From Verrucomicrobiia bacterium (GTDB taxonomy: Bacteria; Verrucomicrobiota; Verrucomicrobiia; Limisphaerales; DTLC01), in NCBI GenBank assembly GCA_025061935.1, contig JANWZY010000074.1:1-11594 (forward strand): a stretch of 11,594 nt of DNA. The letters are read 5' to 3'. The translations under genes and the position numbers were made by a program. Under the pieces are notes generated by a model. The model searched no databases and had not been told where the DNA came from. It saw only the letters and a program-made list of their open reading frames with translations. Below, one piece after another: positions 6,525-11,594 of the stretch (position 1 is its first letter; each line of letters begins with the position of its first letter).

Positions 6525-8042
6525 TTGAATGGCATCTTATTTGACTGCTCATTGAGTTTGAAGGGGTGGTGGTTGGTTCTTGTGCTTTTATGCGGCTGGG
6601 TAATGGCTCAAAATGCGTTGGGGCATGAAAGCGCTGCTGGAGACACCGGCGCAAGAGCACAACATGCGCTGGACCCTGAATGGGGTGTAGGTTCGTGGAT
6701 ATGGTCCGAAACCACATTCAACAAACAAACATGCAGGTTTTGGAAATCTTTCCGGGTGCCTCCGAATCCGCCTGTTGCACGGGCCATACTGCGAGTTACC
6801 GCAGATAACGGATTTAGATTGTTCATAGACGGGCGCGAAATCGGGCGTGGCAGCGATTGGCGTTACCTGACCGAGTTCGACCTGACGCGGTTACTCGGGC
6901 CGGGGCCACATACCATTGCCGTCGAAGCGTTCAATGAGCGTGCAGAGGCAGGCGTGCTGCTCGGGTTGAGGATCGACCTTGTTGACGGCACGACGCTCGG
7001 GATCGGCAGTGACAGTTCGTGGCTAGTAGTCCCGAATGAGGAGCGGCGCTGGGAAAAGCGGACGCGTCCGGGCCAGACATGGCAGCCTGCAAAGGTCGTT
7101 GGCGCGTTTGGCCAAGCGCCGTGGAAAACGATGCCATACGCTATCACACAACTGACTCCGCCTGAACCGCTACAGTTGCGGTTTTGGCAGCGGGGGTGGT
7201 TCCAGCTTTTGTTGCTTTCGGTCCTGTTGACCGCGCTGGTACTTTATCTGCGGCTTTTGGCGCGGATGGCCGTGCAGTCGCGGGCGCAGACAATGTTACA
7301 GCTCGAGCGTGTCCGAATCGCACGTGATATTCATGACGACGTCGGAGCCGCATTGACCCAGTTAGTGTTGCAGGGCGAAATTCTCAAAACCGAGCTGCCT
7401 GATGGCGCGCCTGTGCGCGCGCAGCTAGATGAATTATGCGAGCGTGCCCGGGCAGTGTTGCGTGCCTTGGATGAAGTTGTTTGGGCGGTCAATTCGCGTC
7501 GCGATACGCTGCGCGACTTTTCGTCATACGTATGCAAGTATGCCCAGGAGTTCTTCGGCAAAACGCAAATTCGGTGCAGACTCGACGTCGAGCCTGAATT
7601 GCCTGCGATCGCATTCGACCTGGTAACGCGCAGGGGCCTTTTCATGGCCGTAAAGGAGGCCCTGTCGAACGTGGCCAAACACTCTGGCGCAACCGAGGTT
7701 TTTCTGCGCATTGGCAGGCGGGACGGTGACGTGCTCGTAGTTGTTGAAGACAACGGTAGGGGGTTCGACCCCGCACGTGTTGCACATGACCGCAACGGGC
7801 TTGTAAACATGGCCCAACGGCTGGAGGAGCTTGGCGGGCATTGCAGCGTGTGGTCCGAGCCTGGTAGGGGGTGCAGGGTCGAGTTCAGAGTGCCATTGGC
7901 CGGGCCGGCCGAACGCCGCAAGCGCATGTTCACCCTTTGGCGCCGTGCCCGAAATGCACTGTCCGGATCAACTGCGAACCTCCACGGCTCCAGCTCAGGT
8001 GAAACTCAACCTCTGAAACAGACGCAAGCCAATGAACATTAA
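6525..8042 (+). CDS. Sensor histidine kinase, beta-sandwich sensor
   Basis: Membrane histidine kinase of the NarX/DesK-like HisKA_3 class, 505 residues from the chosen TTG start. Layout: signal sequence (about 13-28, cut near 28-33), an exported domain (50-205), one transmembrane helix (224-244), dimerisation/phosphoacceptor domain with H270 in RIARDIHDDVGAALTQL (264-280), then the HATPase_c domain with N-box KEALSNVAKH (377-386, N382), G-box EDNGRGFD (408-415) and a second glycine motif SEPGRGC (444-450). The exported domain has the pattern of galactose-binding-like beta-sandwiches found at the front of alpha-L-rhamnosidases and other verrucomicrobial glycosidases (GSWIWS at 56-61; VTADNGFRLFIDGREIGRG at 91-109; IAVEAFN at 131-137). 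It therefore may sense a glycan or a cell-wall-derived sugar. All kinase residues look intact. The regulator gene overlaps its 3' end by 11 bp, so the two are partners. An exported beta-galactosidase diverges upstream and is a plausible target. The residue span after 460 is a low-complexity tail. Confidence 0.92.
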   Translation: MNGILFDCSLSLKGWWLVLVLLCGWVMAQNALGHESAAGDTGARAQHALDPEWGVGSWIWSETTFNKQTCRFWKSFRVPPNPPVARAILRVTADNGFRLFIDGREIGRGSDWRYLTEFDLTRLLGPGPHTIAVEAFNERAEAGVLLGLRIDLVDGTTLGIGSDSSWLVVPNEERRWEKRTRPGQTWQPAKVVGAFGQAPWKTMPYAITQLTPPEPLQLRFWQRGWFQLLLLSVLLTALVLYLRLLARMAVQSRAQTMLQLERVRIARDIHDDVGAALTQLVLQGEILKTELPDGAPVRAQLDELCERARAVLRALDEVVWAVNSRRDTLRDFSSYVCKYAQEFFGKTQIRCRLDVEPELPAIAFDLVTRRGLFMAVKEALSNVAKHSGATEVFLRIGRRDGDVLVVVEDNGRGFDPARVAHDRNGLVNMAQRLEELGGHCSVWSEPGRGCRVEFRVPLAGPAERRKRMFTLWRRARNALSGSTANLHGSSSGETQPLKQTQANEH

Positions 8043-8715
8043 CGCACCGGTCGAGCGCTCAGGCCAAAAGTCCGGCAAGCAGCCTTTCAAAGTCGTGCTT
8101 GTCGAGGACAAGCGCGATGTGCGTGAAAGCTGGGTGAAGCTGATCAATTCCCTGCCAGAGTTTAGGTGCATTGGTGCGTGCGCCACAGGCGAAGAGGCTG
8201 TGCAAACGATACCCGGTCTGCGCCCGGACGTGGTTTTAATGGACATTTTTCTGCCACGCATGTCTGGCATCGAGTGCGTAGCGCGGCTCAAGAGCATTAT
8301 GCCGAAGCTACAAATTGTGATGCTAACAGGTGTGGACGACGACGAGCTTGTGTTTCCTGCGCTGGAAGCCGGCGCGGATGGGTACTTACTGAAGCGAACA
8401 AAGCCGGCCGACCTCCGCACTGCGCTGTTGGATGTGCTCAGCGGCGGCGCACCAATGACAAGTGAAATAGCGCGGCGCGTCGTCGAATCATTCCGGGCAA
8501 AAGGCCGGCACCGGGATACCTCCGTGAGCCTGACCGCTCGGGAAGAGGAGGTTTTGGTGCTGCTGTCGAAAGGTTACTCGAACAAGGAAATTGCCGACCG
8601 ACTTGGGTTGAGCGTCGAGACGGTTCGGAGCCATCTCAAGCATATTTACGAAAAACTGCACGTGCGTTGCCGCGCTGAAGCTGTAGCCCGCTACATCATC
8701 GCAAAGCCAGCTTAG
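8032..8715 (+). CDS. NarL/FixJ-family response regulator
   Basis: Cytoplasmic DNA-binding response regulator, 227 residues. Receiver domain at about 19-135: acidic pair E25/D26, phosphoacceptor D71 in LMDIFLPRMSG, switch T99 in VMLTG and K121 in GYLLKRT are all present. A linker leads to a LuxR-type helix-turn-helix at 167-218 (LTAREEEVLVLLSKGYSNKE, then a recognition helix around SVETVRSHLKHIY). The ATG lies inside the last codons of the kinase gene, overlapping by 11 bp, so translation is probably coupled; no independent ribosome binding site is visible. The kinase phosphorylates H270 and passes the phosphate to D71 by family rule. Targets are not shown by the sequence; the promoter region between the kinase and the beta-galactosidase is the first place to look. 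The first 18 residues are a short polar extension. Confidence 0.95.
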   Translation: MNINAPVERSGQKSGKQPFKVVLVEDKRDVRESWVKLINSLPEFRCIGACATGEEAVQTIPGLRPDVVLMDIFLPRMSGIECVARLKSIMPKLQIVMLTGVDDDELVFPALEAGADGYLLKRTKPADLRTALLDVLSGGAPMTSEIARRVVESFRAKGRHRDTSVSLTAREEEVLVLLSKGYSNKEIADRLGLSVETVRSHLKHIYEKLHVRCRAEAVARYIIAKPA

Positions 8716-8803
8716 CCTTGCGCTCCCAGCGCGCCCTGCACAAAGCGCCGACCGGTAGCATCGAACGGCGCGCCCAGAGTACAGCACCATAGCGGCTCGC
8801 AAT
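8716..8803. other. Convergent gap, regulator / pgsA
   Basis: The response regulator and pgsA converge on this 88-bp gap. GCGCGCC (8729-8735) and GGCGCGC (8767-8773) are inverted but 31 nt apart, and CGCT-CCC-AGCG (8721-8731) is a small hairpin. None is followed by a T-run, so no intrinsic terminator can be named although transcription must end here from both sides. Confidence 0.3.
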
Positions 8804-9391
8804 TCAACCATGTGCCAGACCAATTGGGGTGCTTTTCGGACTTGTGCTGAGCTGGCGGATACCGTCCCAAATGTAGAGCAATCCGGACACGCCGGTCGTG
8901 ATCGCCGCACCTAAGGTCAGGCCGTCAAGAAACCGCGCATCCCATTTCAATAGCACCCAGAGCACGGTCAACATTTGCAGCACAGTAGCGAGCTTGCCAA
9001 GGACGCGCGGGCGCACAACTACTTTGCCACAAGCGTGATGAATGACCACCCAGCCGAGCGCGAGCATTGCATCCCGCGCGACGACAGTCGTGACAAGCCA
9101 CAACGGTAGCCGCTCGAACATCTGGCCGTTGTCCAGGCTTAGCAGCACCACCCCCGACACAAGCAGCAGTTTGTCCGCCAACGGGTCCAGGAGCGTGCCT
9201 AGCTCGCTCTTCTGCTTGTACCGGCGCGCAATGTAGCCGTCCAGCGCGTCTGTCACCGCGCAAATGCCAAAGCACAACACGGCCAACAACCTGTAAACCT
9301 CGTTCCCGCTGCGCACGTAGTAGAGCACCTGCGCTACGAAGAACGGAATGAGCAATATGCGCGCAATTGTGACCTTGTTGGCCGTGGTCAT
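8804..9391 (-). CDS. pgsA: CDP-diacylglycerol--glycerol-3-P transferase
   Basis: Integral membrane phosphatidylglycerophosphate synthase (EC 2.7.8.5): CDP-diacylglycerol plus glycerol-3-phosphate gives phosphatidylglycerophosphate, the committed step to phosphatidylglycerol and cardiolipin. Length 195 residues, normal. The CDP-alcohol phosphotransferase signature is complete: D48, D51-G52, A55-R56, G65, D69 and D73 with canonical spacing. The opening NKVTIARILLIPFF (5-18) is the usual PgsA start and first helix; further hydrophobic segments lie near 33-47, 74-86, 95-118 and 131-147. I chose the ATG at 9391. The frame stays open to an ATG at 9532, but those 47 extra residues are polar, Arg/Pro-rich and unlike the family. 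No clear Shine-Dalgarno is seen. Other CDP-alcohol transferases (for example phosphatidylserine synthase) are possible but the N-terminus and size favour PgsA. It converges on the response regulator gene and diverges from a small secreted protein gene. Confidence 0.9.
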   Translation of the reverse strand: MTTANKVTIARILLIPFFVAQVLYYVRSGNEVYRLLAVLCFGICAVTDALDGYIARRYKQKSELGTLLDPLADKLLLVSGVVLLSLDNGQMFERLPLWLVTTVVARDAMLALGWVVIHHACGKVVVRPRVLGKLATVLQMLTVLWVLLKWDARFLDGLTLGAAITTGVSGLLYIWDGIRQLSTSPKSTPIGLAHG

Positions 9392-9445
9392 TGTTCGACT
9401 AAAGGGAAAGCTCAAAACGCTGTTGTGACAAGTGCAAAACTCATT

Positions 9446-9466
9446 CGGTCCCATAAGACCGCGGTC
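9446..9466. promoter_or_regulatory. Clustered CGGTC half-sites upstream of pgsA
   Basis: CGGTC (9446-9450), GACCG (9457-9461) and CGGTC (9462-9466) lie in 21 bp. The first two form a dyad with a 6-nt gap and the last two form the perfect 10-bp palindrome GACCGCGGTC. The cluster is 55-75 bp upstream of the pgsA ATG, in the 302-bp region that divides pgsA from the next gene, and could be an operator. No gene or RNA is recognised in the rest of that region apart from the promoter and hairpin listed next. Confidence 0.3.
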
Positions 9467-9562
9467 ATTGCCCGGCTTCCGTTCCCCTGACCTTGGGCGC
9501 CGCAGCACAGACCGCACCGCGGCAAAAGACACGGAGGAGCAGTCCCGGGCCTATTATTAGAG

Positions 9563-9591
9563 TTGATAACCCGGCTCGGCGGTGAAATCAT
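9563..9591 (+). promoter_or_regulatory. Candidate promoter of small secreted protein
   Basis: TTGATA (9563-9568) is followed by 17 bp and AATCAT (9586-9591). The -35 matches 4 and the -10 also 4 of 6 consensus bases. Transcription would start near 9598, at the foot of or just within the stem-loop at 9593-9617, leaving a leader of about 96 nt. Confidence 0.3.
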
Positions 9592-9592
9592 A

Positions 9593-9617
9593 CGCGCCAA
9601 AATTTCGTTTGGGCGCG
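9593..9617 (+). other. Stem-loop in 5' leader
   Basis: CGCGCC (9593-9598) pairs with GGCGCG (9612-9617); after one A-G mismatch, AAA pairs with TTT around a TTTCG loop. It is a 9-bp stem at the likely 5' end of the secreted protein transcript and could stabilise it. Neither strand has a T-run after it, so it is not a terminator. Confidence 0.35.
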
Positions 9618-9693
9618 GAAAAAGCCCGGGTGGGCAAGCTCCGTGCCTGGACAACCGCGAAAGAACAGAATCGCCAACCCGAAAGAACACGCG

Positions 9694-10161
9694 ATGAAAC
9701 CGAAGATAGTTACAGTACTCAGCGCAGCCTGCGGACTGGTGTGTGGCGTTTTAGTCGTTGCAAATGCCGAACCTGGCACTGCTCGACCGGACCCGAGCGG
9801 TACGTGGAAGTGGAACTTCACCACACGCAGCGGCGAAACGCGCGAAGTGACGCTGAAACTCAAACTGGATGGCGACAAACTCACCGGCACAATTTCCGGC
9901 AGGCTCGGCGAGACCGAAATCAGCGACGCAACGCTAAAGGGTGACGAGATCAGCTTTCTGGTCGTGCGCGAGTTCGGCGAGACACGGTTTACGAACAAGT
10001 ACAGCGGGAAAATTACTGGCGACACGATTAAAGGCAAACTCGAGTTTGTGGATCGTCAGGGCCAGCAACAGACCCGTGCCTGGGAAGCCAAGCGCGAACC
10101 CGCACAGCTCAAGGAGTCTTCTGATTCGCAGCCGGACCCGGGGAAAAGCCCGAAAAACTAA
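9694..10161 (+). CDS. Small secreted protein, unknown function
   Basis: 155 residues from the ATG at 9694. A signal peptide is clear: KPK, a hydrophobic stretch (about 5-22) and a cut after ANA (23-25). The mature part begins with a Pro/Asp linker and DPSGTWKW, then alternating strands rich in Thr, Lys and Gly (LKLDGDKLTGTISG; KYSGKITGDTIKGKLEF), the pattern of a small lipocalin-like or half-barrel beta protein. I recall similar uncharacterised secreted proteins in Verrucomicrobia and Planctomycetes with a GTW opening and a GDTIKG motif, but no function. The last 20 residues are polar and Pro/Ser-rich. There are no cysteines in the mature part and no lipobox, so it should be soluble in the periplasm or outside. 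The AG-rich GAAAGAAC about 10 nt upstream is a weak ribosome binding site. The frame is open further left to 9643, but a signal peptide starting at 9694 decides the start. It stands alone between two minus-strand genes. Confidence 0.78.
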   Translation: MKPKIVTVLSAACGLVCGVLVVANAEPGTARPDPSGTWKWNFTTRSGETREVTLKLKLDGDKLTGTISGRLGETEISDATLKGDEISFLVVREFGETRFTNKYSGKITGDTIKGKLEFVDRQGQQQTRAWEAKREPAQLKESSDSQPDPGKSPKN

Positions 10162-10228
10162 CCAGCTTACACCCGCGCCAAAATCTTACCACCGGGGGCC
10201 AGTAGCGCTTGGGCGCACCTGCACCGGT

Positions 10229-11290
10229 TCATTCGGTGTTCGGGTACGAGCCGAGTATTTTGACGAAATTGCATTGGCGCTCGAGCAGCCGAATCGCGTT
10301 CGCCACGCGCTTGTCGTTAATGTGGCCGTCACAGTCAACGAAGAAGTAGTATTCCCACGCTTTCCTCTTGCTCGGGCGTGACTCGATTTTGGTGAGATTG
10401 ATTCTGTACCGCCTGAAACATGCCAGAGCCGAATGGAGCGCGCCCACCCGGTCTGTAATGCCGAAAAGCAAGCTTGTCCGGTCATGGCCCGTCGGCGGAC
10501 TGCATTGATGCCCCAAAACCAAGAACCGGGTCGCGTTCTCGACGTTGTCCTGAATGTCAGCTTCGAGAATGCGCAGCTTGTATTTTTCGGCCGCAAGCGC
10601 GCTTGCAATGGCTGCCGAGTTCGGCTCGGCCGCGGCCAGTTCAGCCGCGCGCGTGGTCGAAGACGTCTCGATGACCTCCACGTGTGGGAGGTTGTTTTGA
10701 ACCCATAGCCTGCACTGCGCGAGCGCCTGCGGATGCGAGAACAGTTTCTTAATCTGGCTACGGCGGCAGTTGCTAAGCAGGCAGTGTTGAATCCGCATCA
10801 CGATCTGCGACACGATTTTGAGATCGCTATCAACCAGCATGTCGAGCGTGTGCGTTACCACGCCTTCGGTCGAGTTCTCGACCGGTACCACCCCGTAGTC
10901 CGCGCGGCCTTTGCTGACCTCGGCGAACACGTCCGCTATTGTTTTCTGCGCCGAATATTCGACGCTGGCCCCGAATTTTTGAATCGCTGCCTGGTGCGTG
11001 AATGTAGCTTCCGGGCCGAAGTATGCGATTGTGAGCGGCTTTTCGAGCGCAAGCGCCGCAGACATAATCTCGCGGTAAATGGCGCGTAGCGACTCATTCT
11101 TCATCGGCCCTGTGTTAAGCCTGCAAACGCGTGCCAGTACGGCTTGCTCGCGGTGTGGCGAGTATATTTGCTCGCCAGTCTTCCGTTTCAGCTCGCCTAT
11201 GGCCAACACGTGCCGCGTACGCTCGTTGAGGAGCCGCACAATTTGTGCATCGAGCTTATCTATCGCCTTCCGGTGATCGGAAATACTCAT
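10229..11290 (-). CDS. pheA: Chorismate mutase / prephenate dehydratase
   Basis: Bifunctional cytoplasmic P-protein of phenylalanine synthesis: chorismate to prephenate (EC 5.4.99.5), then prephenate to phenylpyruvate (EC 4.2.1.51). Length 353 residues, typical. AroQ-type mutase domain at 1-83, with R7, R24, K35, R47 and E48 at positions equivalent to the E. coli active-site residues. Dehydratase domain at about 87-262: AYFGPEATFTHQAA (89-102), VPVENSTEGVV (135-145) and the catalytic TRF motif (T254-R255-F256). ACT domain at 272-350, with GALH (283-286, usually GALV) and ESRPSK (303-308), the two motifs that bind phenylalanine, so feedback inhibition by Phe is expected. The ATG at 11290 gives the normal N-terminus; no clear Shine-Dalgarno. 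The gene lies 104 bp after the stop of the probable scpB gene on the same strand, and that gap holds repeats that may be a control region. The downstream neighbour converges. Confidence 0.97.
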   Translation of the reverse strand: MSISDHRKAIDKLDAQIVRLLNERTRHVLAIGELKRKTGEQIYSPHREQAVLARVCRLNTGPMKNESLRAIYREIMSAALALEKPLTIAYFGPEATFTHQAAIQKFGASVEYSAQKTIADVFAEVSKGRADYGVVPVENSTEGVVTHTLDMLVDSDLKIVSQIVMRIQHCLLSNCRRSQIKKLFSHPQALAQCRLWVQNNLPHVEVIETSSTTRAAELAAAEPNSAAIASALAAEKYKLRILEADIQDNVENATRFLVLGHQCSPPTGHDRTSLLFGITDRVGALHSALACFRRYRINLTKIESRPSKRKAWEYYFFVDCDGHINDKRVANAIRLLERQCNFVKILGSYPNTE

Positions 11291-11324
11291 ACCGTGGCCA
11301 ACATGCCGGATGAAAGGTCAAGAA

Positions 11325-11374
11325 TCAAATCGGTTTGGGCCGTCAAGATTTGACTCCTTCGCATACGCGAGTCA
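11325..11374. promoter_or_regulatory. Nested repeats upstream of pheA
   Basis: Two overlapping inverted repeats fill the pheA leader: TCAAATC (11325-11331) / GATTTGA (11347-11353), and TGACTC (11351-11356) / GAGTCA (11369-11374). GTCAAGA also occurs twice as a direct repeat (11317-11323 and 11342-11348). The two stems share the bases TGA at 11351-11353, so they could be mutually exclusive RNA folds, or two operators. The stem nearer the upstream gene could instead mark the end of that transcript, but no T-run follows. Confidence 0.3.
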
Positions 11375-11394
11375 GCCTGAACCGGGGGCACGCC

Positions 11395-11594
11395 TCAGGC
11401 CTGCGGCTCCGGCGCAGCCGGCGCGGCAGACTCGCTCTGTGACCTCGCGGGCGCCTGCACATCTGCCTGATGCGCCTCGTCGGGCTGCGCCAACTGTTCC
11501 GGGGGAGCTGTGGCCAGGCCGGCTGGTGCGCTCCCAGCATCAGCCGGCTTCGGCACCGACGGTCGGCGTAGCTCGTCCACAGCCGGCAGGTCAT
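11395..11594 (-). CDS. scpB: 3' end of probable scpB
   Basis: Cut by the right edge. The open frame reads from 11592 to a TGA at 11395-11397. It begins DLPAVDELRR, which resembles the last helix of ScpB, the kleisin-associated subunit of the SMC-ScpAB chromosome condensation complex, where a phrase like LxDLPxxDEL marks the end of the second winged-helix domain. The remaining residues are a tail of about 55 rich in Pro, Ala, Gln and Glu with no fold, as many ScpB proteins of this phylum carry. Only ten informative residues are visible, so the call is tentative; any protein with an acidic helix followed by a disordered tail could fit. A gene in another frame of the same strand (11343-11594) is Arg-rich shadow sequence and is not preferred. 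Confidence 0.45.
   Translation of the reverse strand, partial: DLPAVDELRRPSVPKPADAGSAPAGLATAPPEQLAQPDEAHQADVQAPARSQSESAAPAAPEPQA

Noticed and set aside
7331..7933. 200-codon minus-strand frame opposite the kinase
   Set aside because: Ser/Arg-rich shadow of the kinase coding sequence; all kinase motifs are intact on the plus strand.
9392..9532. Longer PgsA N-terminus from ATG 9532
   Set aside because: The 47 added residues are polar and Arg-rich and unlike PgsA proteins, which begin just before the NKVTIARIL segment.
11287..11305. Five-codon leader peptide (MLATV) overlapping the pheA start
   Set aside because: Its stop overlaps the pheA ATG as in coupled translation, but it has no phenylalanine codons and no ribosome binding site; chance is the simplest explanation.

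Overview
The window looks like chromosomal DNA from a free-living member of the Verrucomicrobiota, probably the Limisphaerales/Pedosphaerales lineage. This is inferred from the overall character of the proteins (PheA, the exported GH2 enzyme, the histidine kinase with a beta-sandwich sensor), from moderately high GC, from the scarcity of clear Shine-Dalgarno sites, and from an intergenic array of 27-bp hairpin repeats of a kind I associate with this phylum. No database search was possible. There are ten genes, one cut by the right edge. I see no insertion sequence, phage gene, CRISPR array, tRNA or rRNA.

Left part, minus strand (reading right to left): a secreted GH2 beta-galactosidase (3035-6256), ribosomal protein L11 methyltransferase prmA (2030-2944), RNA 2',3'-cyclic phosphodiesterase thpR (1417-2010) and L-lactate dehydrogenase ldh (205-1161). 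prmA and thpR are 19 bp apart and look co-transcribed. ldh is separated from thpR by a 255-bp gap that holds the tandem array (1252-1410) and a good sigma70-type promoter candidate for ldh (1197-1225).

Middle, plus strand: a two-component pair diverges from the beta-galactosidase gene. The kinase (6525-8042, TTG start) has an exported galactose-binding-like beta-sandwich of the type seen in glycoside hydrolases, one transmembrane helix and a HisKA_3/HATPase core. The NarL/FixJ-type response regulator (8032-8715) overlaps it by 11 bp. About 270 bp separate the kinase start from the beta-galactosidase start and contain an extended -10 element, a 10-bp palindrome at the predicted transcription start, and a 10-bp direct repeat. 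The most interesting hypothesis here is a local glycan-sensing circuit in which a sugar-binding-like kinase controls the neighbouring exported beta-galactosidase.

Right part: pgsA (8804-9391, minus) converges on the regulator gene and diverges from a small secreted protein of unknown function (9694-10161, plus). Next come the bifunctional chorismate mutase/prephenate dehydratase pheA (10229-11290, minus) and, at the edge, the 3' end of a gene that resembles scpB (11395-11594, minus). These are mostly housekeeping genes (phospholipid head-group synthesis, phenylalanine synthesis, probably chromosome condensation), placed next to one another without an obvious shared pathway.
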